Origin: Sideroxydans lithotrophicus ES-1
Lineage (GTDB): Bacteria > Pseudomonadota > Gammaproteobacteria > Burkholderiales > Gallionellaceae
Direction of reading: 5' to 3'
Length of the DNA stretch: 64,000 nt
Assembly (NCBI RefSeq): GCF_000025705.1
Contig: NC_013959.1
Coordinates: forward strand, 546,001 to 610,000
How positions within the stretch are numbered: the first letter of the stretch is position 1; every line of letters starts with the position of its first letter. The translations under genes and the position numbers were made by a program. Positions 1-7,670 of this stretch are shown here, piece after piece. The notes under the pieces are model-generated. The model saw nothing but the letters and a program-made list of their open reading frames with translations, was not told the origin of the DNA and ran no database searches.

Positions 1-177
1 ACCCTTACCGAATCATTGAGCATCCTTGGTAAGTTCAAGGAGAACGGGCATATCGACCCCGATCTGTTCGATGTCTTCATCCGTGAAAAGGTCTACCTGA
101 CCTATGCACAGCAATTCCTCAAACCGGAGCAGATCGATATGGTGGACGAACGCAGGATTCCAGGCTACATGCCTTAA
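1..177 (+). CDS. HD-GYP domain protein, C-terminal end (partial)
   Basis: Only the last 58 codons lie in the window, and the frame is open from base 1 to a TAA at 175-177. The fragment runs through ...GHIDPDLFDVFI... and ...QIDMVDERRIPGYMP and ends there. This ending (HIDPDLF-DxFI, then a tyrosine-rich helix, PEQID.VD..., and a terminal IPGY) is characteristic of the C-terminus of HD-GYP phosphohydrolases, which hydrolyse cyclic di-GMP and are often fused to receiver domains. The catalytic HD and GYP motifs are outside the window, so activity cannot be judged. The pilin gene downstream has its own promoter, so the two are probably separate transcription units. Confidence 0.7.
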   Translation, partial: TLTESLSILGKFKENGHIDPDLFDVFIREKVYLTYAQQFLKPEQIDMVDERRIPGYMP

Positions 178-233
178 GACGGATTGAATTACGAACATAT
201 AAGCAGCGAAGTGACAAAAATCGTCAGGTTGAT

Positions 234-256
234 GACTAAATTTGTTTTTTTTAGTC
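234..256 (+). terminator. AT-rich hairpin between HD-GYP gene and pilin
   Basis: GACTAAA at 234-240 is repeated inverted as TTTAGTC at 250-256 around a T-rich loop. It could be a weak terminator for the upstream gene or an operator for the pilin promoter. The sequence does not decide between these. Confidence 0.3.
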
Positions 257-333
257 GATTTATCACAGTAAAGTCAATGTCAAAACAAACAGTCCGGCCA
301 ATAGCGGCCGCAATATTTGGCAGGGTTACTATC

Positions 334-349
334 TGGCACGGGTTCTGCT
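334..349 (+). promoter_or_regulatory. sigma-54 (RpoN) promoter of the pilin gene
   Basis: TGGCACGGGTTCTGCT has GG at 335-336 and GC at 347-348, separated by exactly 10 bases, and matches the -24/-12 consensus TGGCACG-N4-TTGC closely. Transcription would start near 360, giving a leader of about 60 bases before the pilin ATG. Type IV major pilin genes are classically transcribed by RpoN with the PilR activator, so both motif and position fit. Several GTC-containing words between 220 and 295 could be activator sites, but this is not demonstrable by eye. Confidence 0.8.
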
Positions 350-419
350 ACTATGCTGAGGCACACCTTGTGTGTAACCCGCAAAGGCAACAATAAAATT
401 TCTTCTTAAGGAGCTCAAT

Positions 420-959
420 ATGAAACGAATTCAAAAAGGTTTCACCCTGATCGAGCTGATGATCGTGGTTGCGATCATCGGCATCCTGGCGGCGGTGGCG
501 ATCCCTGCATATCAGGACTATGTGGTCAAGGCCAAGCTGTCCAAAGTGACTTCCACCATCGACCCTCTGAAGTTGGCTTTGGTGCAGTACTATCAGGAAA
601 ACGGCAGTTTCCCCAGCACACCTACTGCTAACGCGCTGCCTGCAGCAACAGCAGCTCCTGGCGATGTCTGGTACTCTTTGGGCCTTGCATTTACTCCCAC
701 CGTTCCGGGCGAGCTGCAGCAGATTTCTCTGGATAACGGCGGTGTCATCACGCTGCATTTCGCTGCGGCTGGCATCAAGACCGGTATCGATGGTACCTAT
801 ATCGGCATCACCCCGATCGCGGGCGGTACGGGCGTTCAGTTCTTCTATAGCACCAGCGCAACTGACACAAACAGCATCAACCTGCTCAAGAAATCGTTCA
901 TTAACGCTGGAATCGCTGCACCAGCCACGTTGCCTTCTTTAGCCGGCACTGCGCTGTAA
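420..959 (+). CDS. pilA: Type IV major pilin (PilA/PilE family)
   Basis: This 179-residue prepilin has a short positively charged leader (MKRIQKG) cut before Phe8, then [20 protein letters not shown] with Glu5 of the mature protein: the canonical class IVa N-terminal methylation motif and spine helix. A good ribosome site (AAGGAG) lies 6 bases before the ATG. The globular part (about residues 55-179) contains no cysteine at all, so the usual disulfide-bounded D-loop is absent. The last 25 residues are Ala/Leu/Pro-rich. A sigma-54 promoter precedes the gene and a rho-independent terminator follows it. The next gene encodes a GT-C-like membrane protein that may modify the pilin. It is the probable structural subunit of the twitching/adhesion pilus. 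Confidence 0.92.
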   Translation: MKRIQKGFTLIELMIVVAIIGILAAVAIPAYQDYVVKAKLSKVTSTIDPLKLALVQYYQENGSFPSTPTANALPAATAAPGDVWYSLGLAFTPTVPGELQQISLDNGGVITLHFAAAGIKTGIDGTYIGITPIAGGTGVQFFYSTSATDTNSINLLKKSFINAGIAAPATLPSLAGTAL

Positions 960-988
960 ACAGTAAACAGATAGTCTTTGAACTAGAT

Positions 989-1015
989 CGCCCCCTCTTC
1001 GCAGGGGGCGTTTTT
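989..1015 (+). terminator. Rho-independent terminator after pilin gene
   Basis: CGCCCCCT (989-996) pairs perfectly with AGGGGGCG (1003-1010) across a 6-base loop and is followed by TTTTT. It lies just upstream of the next gene's ATG at 1030, so the downstream gene is expressed by read-through or from a weak promoter not recognised here. A strong pilin terminator with a low-level downstream gene is typical of pilin/pilin-modification pairs. Confidence 0.88.
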
Positions 1016-1029
1016 ATTGGTTAAGTTTG

Positions 1030-2664
1030 ATGAACAAACTGTTAGGCTATTTTAGTCGGCATGATCGAGGCTGGGTGCTGTCGCTGATTGCAGCGGTATC
1101 CCTTATCTATTTTCCCTATCTGGGCAATCCCTTCTTCTTCGATGATGGGTATCTATTTACCGGCAATGTGATGTCGCACTATGCGCATTCGATGTTTCAT
1201 TTCGATCTGCGCTGGTTTTCATATGTCACGCTGGGGTGGACTGCAGCCCTGTTCAGCGATGTGGTGCCGCACTTCTATCATCTGGGCAATTTGCTGGTCC
1301 ATTCGGCGAATGCCATCCTGTTGTTCTACTTGTTGCGCCAGATCGTCGGCGCCGTGTCGCCTGATACCCATGATTCGCCGCAGCTTAAACGAGGCGCATG
1401 GGTTGCAGCCTTGCTTTTCGCACTGCATCCGGTGGCAGTTTATGCCGTGGGCTATGTAGTACAGCGCAGCATCCTGATGGCCACGCTGTTTGTGTTGCTG
1501 ATGCAGCTGGCATATCTAAGAGGATTGATGAATGGCCAGGTGCGTTGGCTGGGGCTGTCAGTATTGTGCTACTTCCTGGCCGTATTTTCCAAAGAACACA
1601 GCGTGCTGGCCCCCGCCACACTGGCTGCGCTCACGCTTTTGCTTTGGCATGAGAATGCTGCTTCGAAACGTGCGCTCTGGTTGACGTGGGGGGCGTTCAT
1701 GGCGGTAGCCATATTGGTCACTTTGCGGGCGCGAGGGGTGCTTGGGGCTGCTTATGAGCCGATGGCCGCAGAGTTGTTCGAGCAGCAAGGCGTGGTGGCC
1801 AGTACCCCGATGTTGCACCTGCTGAGCGCGTTGACGCAGATGGGGTTGTTCTTCAAATACCTATTGTTGTGGTTATTGCCAAATGTATCGTGGATGTCGG
1901 TGGATATGCGCGAACCCTTCGTTGCTGCACTGTCGGATTGGCGTGGCTGGCTGGGGCTGCTTGCGTTTACAGCCTATGGCGCGGTTGCATTCAAGCTGTT
2001 GCTGCGCGGGGGAATGAAAGGCTTGATCGGCTTTGCACTGCTGTACCCATGGATGCAATTCGGAGTGGAGCTCGCCGGCATTCGTGTGCAGGAGCCTTTC
2101 GTCCTGTATCGCAGCTATCTTTGGATGCCTGGAATGCTGCTGCTGATTCCATTGCTGCTGCTGAAGTTTCCTCAACGTATCACACTGGTAACTCTTATCT
2201 GTGCGGCAATTCTCATGATTCCGCTGGCATGGAATCGCTTGTGGGTGTTCGGTGATGACTACCGTTTATGGAACGATGCTGTGTTGAAATTGAAAAATGA
2301 GCGGGTTGCGGGTGCCGATCGCATCTACTTCAACCGGGGACAGGCACTTATGAAGGCCAAGAAATGGGAGGCGGCTGCGAGCGATTTTGAGCGTTCGGCC
2401 GCGATCAGCCCACAACTGGCCCCGATACATCGGTATTTGGCAGATGCTTACAGCAACTCAGGGCAATACCAGAAAGCGTTGATTCAGTACGATCAAGCAA
2501 TTGACTTGAATCACCGCGATGCTGGCACTTATTTTGGCAAAGGAATGGTTTTGAAACGGTTGCACCGCAACGATGAGGCGCGGCAGCAGATGGTGCGCAG
2601 TTGCAATTTGGGCTATGCAGTCGCCTGCTTTCTGGTATCCACGCCGCAAATAGACAAGCATTAG
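1030..2664 (+). CDS. Polytopic membrane protein with C-terminal TPRs, GT-C glycosyltransferase-like
   Basis: This 544-residue protein begins at ATG 1030; an in-frame TTG lies directly before it. The N-terminal 410 residues contain about ten hydrophobic segments. The first periplasmic loop carries FFFDDGYLFTG, an acidic pair placed like the catalytic acidic motif of GT-C transferases (PMT, TMTC and Wzy/PglL-like enzymes). The C-terminal 110 residues form two to three tetratricopeptide repeats (for example YFNRGQALMKAKKWEAA and AYSNSGQYQKALIQYDQAI). The architecture resembles TMTC/O-mannosyltransferase-like TPR proteins often encoded directly after type IV pilin genes. I infer glycosylation of the cysteine-free pilin. 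No substrate can be read from sequence, and an assembly or scaffold role is possible. Confidence 0.65.
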   Translation: MNKLLGYFSRHDRGWVLSLIAAVSLIYFPYLGNPFFFDDGYLFTGNVMSHYAHSMFHFDLRWFSYVTLGWTAALFSDVVPHFYHLGNLLVHSANAILLFYLLRQIVGAVSPDTHDSPQLKRGAWVAALLFALHPVAVYAVGYVVQRSILMATLFVLLMQLAYLRGLMNGQVRWLGLSVLCYFLAVFSKEHSVLAPATLAALTLLLWHENAASKRALWLTWGAFMAVAILVTLRARGVLGAAYEPMAAELFEQQGVVASTPMLHLLSALTQMGLFFKYLLLWLLPNVSWMSVDMREPFVAALSDWRGWLGLLAFTAYGAVAFKLLLRGGMKGLIGFALLYPWMQFGVELAGIRVQEPFVLYRSYLWMPGMLLLIPLLLLKFPQRITLVTLICAAILMIPLAWNRLWVFGDDYRLWNDAVLKLKNERVAGADRIYFNRGQALMKAKKWEAAASDFERSAAISPQLAPIHRYLADAYSNSGQYQKALIQYDQAIDLNHRDAGTYFGKGMVLKRLHRNDEARQQMVRSCNLGYAVACFLVSTPQIDKH

Positions 2665-2725
2665 GGTTGTGTAAATTAAATTAATCAATCAGTTGCGTGT
2701 TTGCAAAATATTTTCAAAATATTCC

Positions 2726-2752
2726 TAAAGTTTTCAAAATCCCTGCCGATAC
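2726..2752 (+). promoter_or_regulatory. sigma-28 (FliA) promoter upstream of flhD
   Basis: TAAA at 2726-2729, 15 bases, then GCCGATAC at 2745-2752: seven of eight matches to the -10 consensus GCCGATAA, with perfect spacing and the extended TAAAGTTT -35. Transcription would start near 2759, about 205 bases before the flhD ATG. FliA is itself encoded in this window (24812-25555), so this promoter would make transcription of the flhD leader depend on late-class sigma factor. Confidence 0.8.
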
Positions 2753-2758
2753 ATCGTC

Positions 2759-2850
2759 TGTACGCGTCAGTGCGTCCCCTCGCAGTAGCTCGTACGACCA
2801 GAACCACCCCTGTTGCCATTAAGGTCGCCAGGGGTGGTTCTGTTTGTTTG
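2759..2850 (+). ncRNA. Candidate FliA-dependent small RNA / flhD leader RNA
   Basis: The span from the predicted sigma-28 start (about 2759) to the end of the hairpin terminator (about 2850) is about 90 nt and contains no credible ORF, which is the shape of a trans-acting small RNA gene. It contains GTCCCCTCGC at 2774-2783, exactly complementary to the flhD ribosome-binding region at 2951-2960, and an 8-base palindrome TCGTACGA further on. It could act as a free small RNA on flhD mRNA, or as the 5' end of a read-through leader that folds onto the start site. Its 5' end is predicted, not measured. No known RNA family is recognised. Confidence 0.55.
2774..2783 (+). promoter_or_regulatory. Anti-Shine-Dalgarno segment complementary to flhD start region
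   Basis: GTCCCCTCGC here is the exact reverse complement of GCGAGGGGAC at 2951-2960, which contains the flhD Shine-Dalgarno AGGGG and ends 4 bases before the ATG. Ten consecutive Watson-Crick pairs with seven or eight G-C would be stable. The match stops on both sides, so it is not part of a longer repeat. Confidence 0.6.
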
Positions 2851-2854
2851 TAGG
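2800..2854 (+). terminator. Strong hairpin with T-rich tail inside the flhD leader
   Basis: AGAACCACCCCTG (2800-2812) and CAGGGGTGGTTCT (2829-2841) form a perfect 13-bp stem with a 16-base loop, followed by GTTTGTTTGT. This has the form of an intrinsic terminator for the RNA starting near 2759. The tail is interrupted by G, so partial read-through into flhDC is conceivable and it may act as an attenuator. Confidence 0.75.
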
Positions 2855-2964
2855 TCATCTTCCTACAGGATAATCGGAAGTCATCGGATATTTTCCTTGG
2901 ATTGTCTCCCCGAGAATGCAACCGTCGTAACAAGACATCACAATGTTTAAGCGAGGGGACCGCC

Positions 2965-3285
2965 ATGAACACGAATCAAATGCATGAAGAAATCAAGGAA
3001 ACCAATCTTTCCTACATGTTGCTTGCGCAGCAAATGCTGCGCGACGACAAGGCCAGCGCGATCTTCCGTCTTGGCGTAAGCGAAGAGTTGGCTGACCTGA
3101 TCGTCGGTCTTTCTCCGGCGCAGATGCTCAAGATGGCAGCGTCGAACATGCTGCTGTGCCGTTTCCGCTTCGACGAGCGGCTGCTGCTCAACATGATCAC
3201 GGATTACAACAAGGACAGGATGATGTCGCAGGCGCATGCCGCTATCCTGATGTCGGGACAAGCCGCTGAGACAGTGGCGATCTGA
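2965..3285 (+). CDS. flhD: Flagellar transcriptional activator subunit FlhD
   Basis: FlhD is half of the FlhD4C2 master activator that switches on class II flagellar operons with sigma-70. The 106-residue product has the family's usual length and core (SYMLLAQQMLRDDKASAIFRLG, then PAQMLKMA). Cys65, the residue forming the dimer disulfide in E. coli FlhD, is at the same position. ATG 2965 is preferred because GAGGGG lies just before it; an in-frame start at 2902 lacks a ribosome site. flhC follows after 17 bases. The 300-base upstream region carries a sigma-28 promoter, a terminator hairpin and an anti-SD segment, plus a weak possible sigma-70 -10 (GATAAT near 2869-2874). Confidence 0.97.
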   Translation: MNTNQMHEEIKETNLSYMLLAQQMLRDDKASAIFRLGVSEELADLIVGLSPAQMLKMAASNMLLCRFRFDERLLLNMITDYNKDRMMSQAHAAILMSGQAAETVAI

Positions 3286-3302
3286 GCAGACAGGAGATCG
3301 CC

Positions 3303-3845
3303 ATGCGAAACAAGAGCGTAGTGAACGAAGCGCGCGAGATACAGATCGCGGTCGAACTCATAGAGCTGGGGGCTCGCTTGCAGTTGTTGCAAGAGGAGAC
3401 GGGGTTGAGCCGGGAGCGTTTGCTGCGCCTGTACAAGGAGGTCAAAGGAGAGTCACCATCCAAGGGCATGCTGCCTTATTCGACCGACTGGTTCATGAGC
3501 TGGCTGCCGAATATCCATTCATCGTTATTCATGGGTATTCATCAATACCTGCTGAAAAACGCCAATGTGTCCGGTGTCGAAGCGCTGATCAAAAGTTATC
3601 GTTTGTATATCGAGCAAGTAGCGGTGACTACAGGCGAGCCGACGCTGAGCATCACCAGGGCCTGGTTCCTGATCCGTTTCTTCGATGCGAAGATGCTGCA
3701 ATTGACTGAATGCAAAGAGTGCGGCGGGCATTTTGTCGTGCACACGAACGAGCTTTGCGCAAGTTACAGTTGCGGCATTTGCCGTCCTCCCTCGCGTGCG
3801 GGAAAAACGAAAAAAGCCGCCCAGGCCGAAGCAGCAATCGCCTAA
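3303..3845 (+). CDS. flhC: Flagellar transcriptional activator subunit FlhC
   Basis: FlhC is the DNA-contacting, zinc-binding partner of FlhD. The product is 180 residues. Cys137, Cys140, Cys157 and Cys160 stand exactly where the four zinc ligands of E. coli FlhC are, and an extra Cys occurs at 152. The N-terminal helices (REIQIAVELIELGARLQLLQEE) and the TDWFMSW segment are typical. A GGAGATCGCC stretch precedes the ATG. The TAA stop (3843-3845) forms part of the -35 element of the sigma-28 promoter for motA. Confidence 0.97.
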   Translation: MRNKSVVNEAREIQIAVELIELGARLQLLQEETGLSRERLLRLYKEVKGESPSKGMLPYSTDWFMSWLPNIHSSLFMGIHQYLLKNANVSGVEALIKSYRLYIEQVAVTTGEPTLSITRAWFLIRFFDAKMLQLTECKECGGHFVVHTNELCASYSCGICRPPSRAGKTKKAAQAEAAIA

Positions 3846-3869
3846 AGTTATCACTTCGAGCGCCGCTAC
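3843..3869 (+). promoter_or_regulatory. sigma-28 (FliA) promoter of motAB
   Basis: TAAA (3843-3846) is the flhC stop codon plus one base. After 15 bases comes GCCGCTAC (3862-3869), six of eight to GCCGATAA, with GTTA extending the -35. Predicted start is about 3876, giving a leader of roughly 155 bases before motA. FliA control of motAB is the rule in FlhDC-type systems. Confidence 0.72.
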
Positions 3870-4033
3870 TACTGACGAGATGTATCATCAGCAGTGGCGG
3901 CGTTGTTGCGTCTGAGGCCCCCGAACAGCGAAAATGCCGGTGGATATTCGTTTTGATCCATGCATGGCCGGGATGCCTGGCTGTTACGATGCAACAGTAG
4001 ACTTGGAAGAGTGTTGACTCAGGGAGCGTGATT

Positions 4034-4888
4034 ATGTTGGTGATCGTAGGTTATATCGTCGTTTTGGCCTCCGTGTTCGGCGGTTTTGCGCTCGCGGGAG
4101 GGCATCTTGGCGCGCTGTTCCAGCCGATAGAGTTGCTGATGATCGGCGGTGGTGCGCTCGGTGCCTTCTTCGTCGGCAACACCATGAAATCGGTCAAGGC
4201 GACGTTCAAGGATCTGCCGACTGTATTGAAGGGCGCCAAGTACAACAAAGAGAGCTACATGGAGCTGATGGCGCTGATGTATGAGCTGCTCGGCAAAGTG
4301 CGCAAAGAAGGCCTGATGTCCATAGAGGGTGATGTCGAGAATCCGGAAGAGAGTCCCGTATTTGCCAAGTATCCCAAAGTGCTGGCTGACCACCATGCGG
4401 TCGAGTTCATGACCGACTACCTGCGCATCATGGTCAGCGGCAATCTCAACGCCATGGAGATCGAGAACCTGATGGATGTGGAGATCGAGACGCATCACCA
4501 CGAGGCGATGGTCTCTTCCCATGTCATCGCCAAGCTGGGTGACGGCATGCCGGCATTCGGTATCGTCGCTGCGGTGATGGGGGTGGTGCATACCATGGAA
4601 TCGGTGGGCATCCCTCCCGCCGAATTGGGCATGCTGATCGCGCATGCCCTGGTCGGTACGTTCCTCGGTATCTTGTTGGCGTATGGTTTTGTCGGACCAC
4701 TGGCCGGATTGCTCGAACAAAAAGCCGAAGAAGGAAGCAAGATGCTGCAGGCGATCAAGGTCGTCCTGCTGGCGAATCTCAATGGTTACGCGCCGGCGAT
4801 GGCTGTGGAATTCGGGCGCAAGGCGCTGAATTCGACCGAGCGTCCCGGGTTCGTCGAGCTGGAAGAGCATGTAAAACAAAAACGCTAG
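4034..4888 (+). CDS. motA: Flagellar stator protein MotA
   Basis: MotA surrounds MotB in the ion-driven stator and pushes on FliG. The 284-residue product starts MLVIVGYIVVLASVFGGF at ATG 4034. An in-frame GTG at 4028 is only 1 base from AGGGAG, whereas ATG 4034 has proper spacing. Four membrane segments (about 1-20, 33-50, 170-190, 205-225) flank a cytoplasmic loop with the conserved Arg/Glu helix (GKVRKEGLMSIEGDVENPEES). The proline in GMPAFGIVAAVMGVVHTM corresponds to Pro173 of E. coli. It is followed by motB after 34 bases and driven by a sigma-28 promoter. It is one of two stator sets in the window. Confidence 0.96.
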   Translation: MLVIVGYIVVLASVFGGFALAGGHLGALFQPIELLMIGGGALGAFFVGNTMKSVKATFKDLPTVLKGAKYNKESYMELMALMYELLGKVRKEGLMSIEGDVENPEESPVFAKYPKVLADHHAVEFMTDYLRIMVSGNLNAMEIENLMDVEIETHHHEAMVSSHVIAKLGDGMPAFGIVAAVMGVVHTMESVGIPPAELGMLIAHALVGTFLGILLAYGFVGPLAGLLEQKAEEGSKMLQAIKVVLLANLNGYAPAMAVEFGRKALNSTERPGFVELEEHVKQKR

Positions 4889-4922
4889 TTGCAACCAATA
4901 ACGCACGCGGTAGAACCGGATC

Positions 4923-5948
4923 ATGGCGAACGAAGATAAACGACCCATCGTCATCAAACGAATAAAAAAGGTGGCGGGTGGACACCATGGTGGCGCATGG
5001 AAGATCGCTTATGCAGACTTCGTCACGGCAATGATGGCGTTCTTCCTGCTGATGTGGTTGCTGGGCTCGACCGCCAAAGGCGATCTGCAGGGTATTTCCG
5101 AGTATTTCAAGACTCCGCTCAAGGTCGCCCTGATGGGTGGTACAGGCTCTGGCGACAGCTCCAGCATCATCAAAGGCGGAGGGCAGGATCTCACGCGTGC
5201 TACCGGTCAAGTCAAATCGGGCGAACTGCTGCCGGAAAAGAAGGTTATCAATCTCAAGGCGACCCAGGAAGAGTTCGAGCGGCTGGAAAGAAAGAAGGAA
5301 CTGGAAAAGCTCAAGGACCTGAAGGCCAATATCGAGAAGGCGATCGACACCGACGTCAAGCTGAAGAAATACAAGAACCAGATACTGCTCGATCTCACTA
5401 CCGAAGGGCTACGCGTGCAGATCGTGGACGAAAAGAACCGCCCGATGTTCCAGAGCGGGAGCTCTGAGTTGGAGCCATACACCAAAGACATCCTGCATGA
5501 GATCGGCCAGATGTTGAACACGATGCCGAACAAGATCAGCCTGTCGGGACATACCGATGCGCAGCCCTATGTAACGGCAGACAGGCATTACAGCAACTGG
5601 GAGCTGTCGGCAGACCGCGCCAATGCATCGCGCCGCGAGTTGATCAACGGGGGGTTGGCAGAAGACAAGATCGTTCGCGTAGTCGGCCTGTCGTCGGCTG
5701 TGCTGTTCGACAAGGCGCAGCCGCTCAATCCCATCAACCGCCGGATCAGCATCATCGTGATGAACAAACGGGCAGAGGAAGCGGCATCCCAGGATGGCGG
5801 CAGCGTGAACATCAATACTGAAACGGGCGACCCGCTCGATGCGGCATCCGGTGTGGCGATGACGGCATCTGCACCAGTGGCAGCCTCGGCAACTCCGGGA
5901 GCTTCGGAACCGGTTGCGACTTCACCAGTTCCGGCTGCCGCAAATTAA
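4923..5948 (+). CDS. motB: Flagellar stator protein MotB
   Basis: MotB is the ion-binding, peptidoglycan-anchored stator subunit. The 341-residue product has an N-terminal plug-type segment and one membrane helix with YADFVTAMMAFFLLMWLLG. Asp32 is in the position of the proton-binding Asp32 of E. coli MotB, which suggests a proton-driven stator. An OmpA-like peptidoglycan-binding domain (about 165-280) contains SGHTDAQPY and NWELSADRA. The last 50 residues are a low-complexity Ala/Ser/Pro tail. The TAA stop supplies the -35 element of the next sigma-28 promoter. Confidence 0.96.
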   Translation: MANEDKRPIVIKRIKKVAGGHHGGAWKIAYADFVTAMMAFFLLMWLLGSTAKGDLQGISEYFKTPLKVALMGGTGSGDSSSIIKGGGQDLTRATGQVKSGELLPEKKVINLKATQEEFERLERKKELEKLKDLKANIEKAIDTDVKLKKYKNQILLDLTTEGLRVQIVDEKNRPMFQSGSSELEPYTKDILHEIGQMLNTMPNKISLSGHTDAQPYVTADRHYSNWELSADRANASRRELINGGLAEDKIVRVVGLSSAVLFDKAQPLNPINRRISIIVMNKRAEEAASQDGGSVNINTETGDPLDAASGVAMTASAPVAASATPGASEPVATSPVPAAAN

Positions 5949-5972
5949 AGAATAAAAACCTTATGCCGCTAT
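5946..5972 (+). promoter_or_regulatory. sigma-28 (FliA) promoter of the chemoreceptor genes
   Basis: TAAA at 5946-5949 overlaps the motB stop codon. After 15 bases GCCGCTAT lies at 5965-5972 (six of eight). The predicted start (about 5979) lies downstream of an in-frame ATG at 5971, which therefore cannot be used; this supports ATG 6016 as the start of the first chemoreceptor. Confidence 0.68.
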
Positions 5973-6015
5973 GGAATGCATAGAGCAGGCTTACAACGGA
6001 AAACGAAAGCTTGAA

Positions 6016-7647
6016 ATGAACAACTGGTGGAGCAGCCTATCAATCAAGAACAAATTGCAGATCCCTATCCAGCTGATACTGCTGGTGGTGATGGTTGCGG
6101 CGCAGCGCTGGGCTTTCGACCGCTACGAGATGCGTGTGCTGGAGGATGCCAGGAATCGCGCGGTAGTACCGGCCGATGGCGTGTTCAACGGCTTGAACAT
6201 GATGATGCTGAACGGCAGCATTTCCGATATCGAACAGCGCAAGCTGTTCGTCAAGAAGATGGCGGCATCCAGCCAGGCGGAAGAGGTGCGTGTCATACGC
6301 GGCACGGCAGTGCAGACACAGTTCGGAGCGGGCATGGATGAAGAGCAGGCCAAGGACGATCTGGATCGCGCGGCATTGAGCTCGGGCGAGCAACAGAGCG
6401 AATCTAGCGAAAAAGATGGCAAGCGCATCTTGCGCGTGGTCCAGCCGATCGCAGCTTCAAAGAACTTTCGCGGTACCGGCACGAATTGTCTGCAATGCCA
6501 TACGGTAGAGGACGGTGCAGTGATTGGCGCGGTGACGGTGAGTCTGGACATGACCGGCGAGTACGCGGCAATGAATAAAGCCAGTGCGATCCTGTGGCTC
6601 GGGCAAGTGGCGGTGCAGATGGTATTGTTCTTCGTCATCGGCTGGCTCATCAACCAGGTGACACGCCCGACCCGCGAACTGCAGCAGATCATGTCGGCGA
6701 TGCAGGCCGATGGTGATTTGTCGCGCCGCGTATCGGTGCATAGCAAGGATGAGGTTGGTCAGACTGCCGTGGCTTTCAATGCGCTGATCGATAGCTTCAC
6801 CGCCATCATCCGGCAGGTGCTGGTCGGTGTGGACAAGATCAACATGACTGCCAGCCACATTGCGGACACTTCGTCAGAAGTGGCGGATGGATCGAGAGAG
6901 CAGAGCAAGGCGGTTTCTTCGACCGCGGAGGCAGTGGGGGCGGTTACCGTCAGCATCAACTCGGTTGCCGAGAACACGAAAGCGGTGCGGGGGCTGTCCG
7001 AAAAAAGTTTGCAACAGACCGAACAGGGCAACCGCAGCGTGGAAGAGATGGTGCACGAGATACAAAGCATCGAAAGCGCGGTACAGCAGATCGCGATCAC
7101 CGCCAATGAGTTCGTTGAAAGCGCCCGCACCATCGCCAGCATGACGCAGCAAGTGAAAGACATCGCCGACCAGACCAACCTGCTGGCTTTGAATGCCGCG
7201 ATCGAGGCGGCGCGGGCCGGAGAACAGGGCCGCGGTTTTGCGGTGGTGGCGGACGAGGTGCGCAAATTGGCCGAGAAATCGGCCCAGTCGGCCATCGAGA
7301 TCGACAAGGTGACCGGCAAACTGGACGAGAAATCGGTCCGCGTCGAGCAAGCGATAACATCCGGCATGCAATCCTTGCAAACCACGCACAAGCATGCCGA
7401 ATCGATGTCTGCTGTACTGAACGAGGCAGGAGCGGCCGTGAAAGAGTCGAACGTCGGTGTCGGTGAGATCGTCGAATCCGTGGGCGAACAAAGCAAGGCA
7501 AGCAGCGAGATCACCCGCAACATCGAACAGATTGCCAGGATGGCGGAAAAGAACCATGTCGCCATCGAGCAAACGGCACACGACATCGCCGAACTGGAAC
7601 GTATGGGAGTCGAGCTCAAGAACGCTGTAGCGCGATTCAAGGTGTAA
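6016..7647 (+). CDS. Methyl-accepting chemotaxis protein with periplasmic c-type haem motif
   Basis: This 543-residue transmembrane chemoreceptor has a first membrane helix at about 14-33, a periplasmic domain to about 185, a second helix at about 190-213, HAMP, and a signalling hairpin with tip [21 protein letters not shown]. The periplasmic domain ends in a CLQCH haem c attachment motif (residues 158-162) preceded by ASKNFRG, as in PAS-like/DUF3365-type haem sensors of Geobacter chemoreceptors. It probably senses redox state, NO, CO or oxygen. ATG 6016 is chosen because ATG 5971 lies within the promoter. There is no C-terminal CheR-tethering pentapeptide. The domain is homologous to that of the receptor at 9345 but not to the one between them. 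Confidence 0.88.
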   Translation: MNNWWSSLSIKNKLQIPIQLILLVVMVAAQRWAFDRYEMRVLEDARNRAVVPADGVFNGLNMMMLNGSISDIEQRKLFVKKMAASSQAEEVRVIRGTAVQTQFGAGMDEEQAKDDLDRAALSSGEQQSESSEKDGKRILRVVQPIAASKNFRGTGTNCLQCHTVEDGAVIGAVTVSLDMTGEYAAMNKASAILWLGQVAVQMVLFFVIGWLINQVTRPTRELQQIMSAMQADGDLSRRVSVHSKDEVGQTAVAFNALIDSFTAIIRQVLVGVDKINMTASHIADTSSEVADGSREQSKAVSSTAEAVGAVTVSINSVAENTKAVRGLSEKSLQQTEQGNRSVEEMVHEIQSIESAVQQIAITANEFVESARTIASMTQQVKDIADQTNLLALNAAIEAARAGEQGRGFAVVADEVRKLAEKSAQSAIEIDKVTGKLDEKSVRVEQAITSGMQSLQTTHKHAESMSAVLNEAGAAVKESNVGVGEIVESVGEQSKASSEITRNIEQIARMAEKNHVAIEQTAHDIAELERMGVELKNAVARFKV

Positions 7648-7670
7648 AACCAACAGTGATCGGGATATAA

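Noticed and set aside
420-959. Pilin as a conductive short e-pilin
   Set aside because: The protein is full length with a globular domain and only moderate aromatic content; nothing in the sequence specifically supports conductivity.
2685-2972. Minus-strand ORF in the flhD leader
   Set aside because: No homology or ribosome site; the region is explained by the promoter, hairpin and leader elements on the plus strand.
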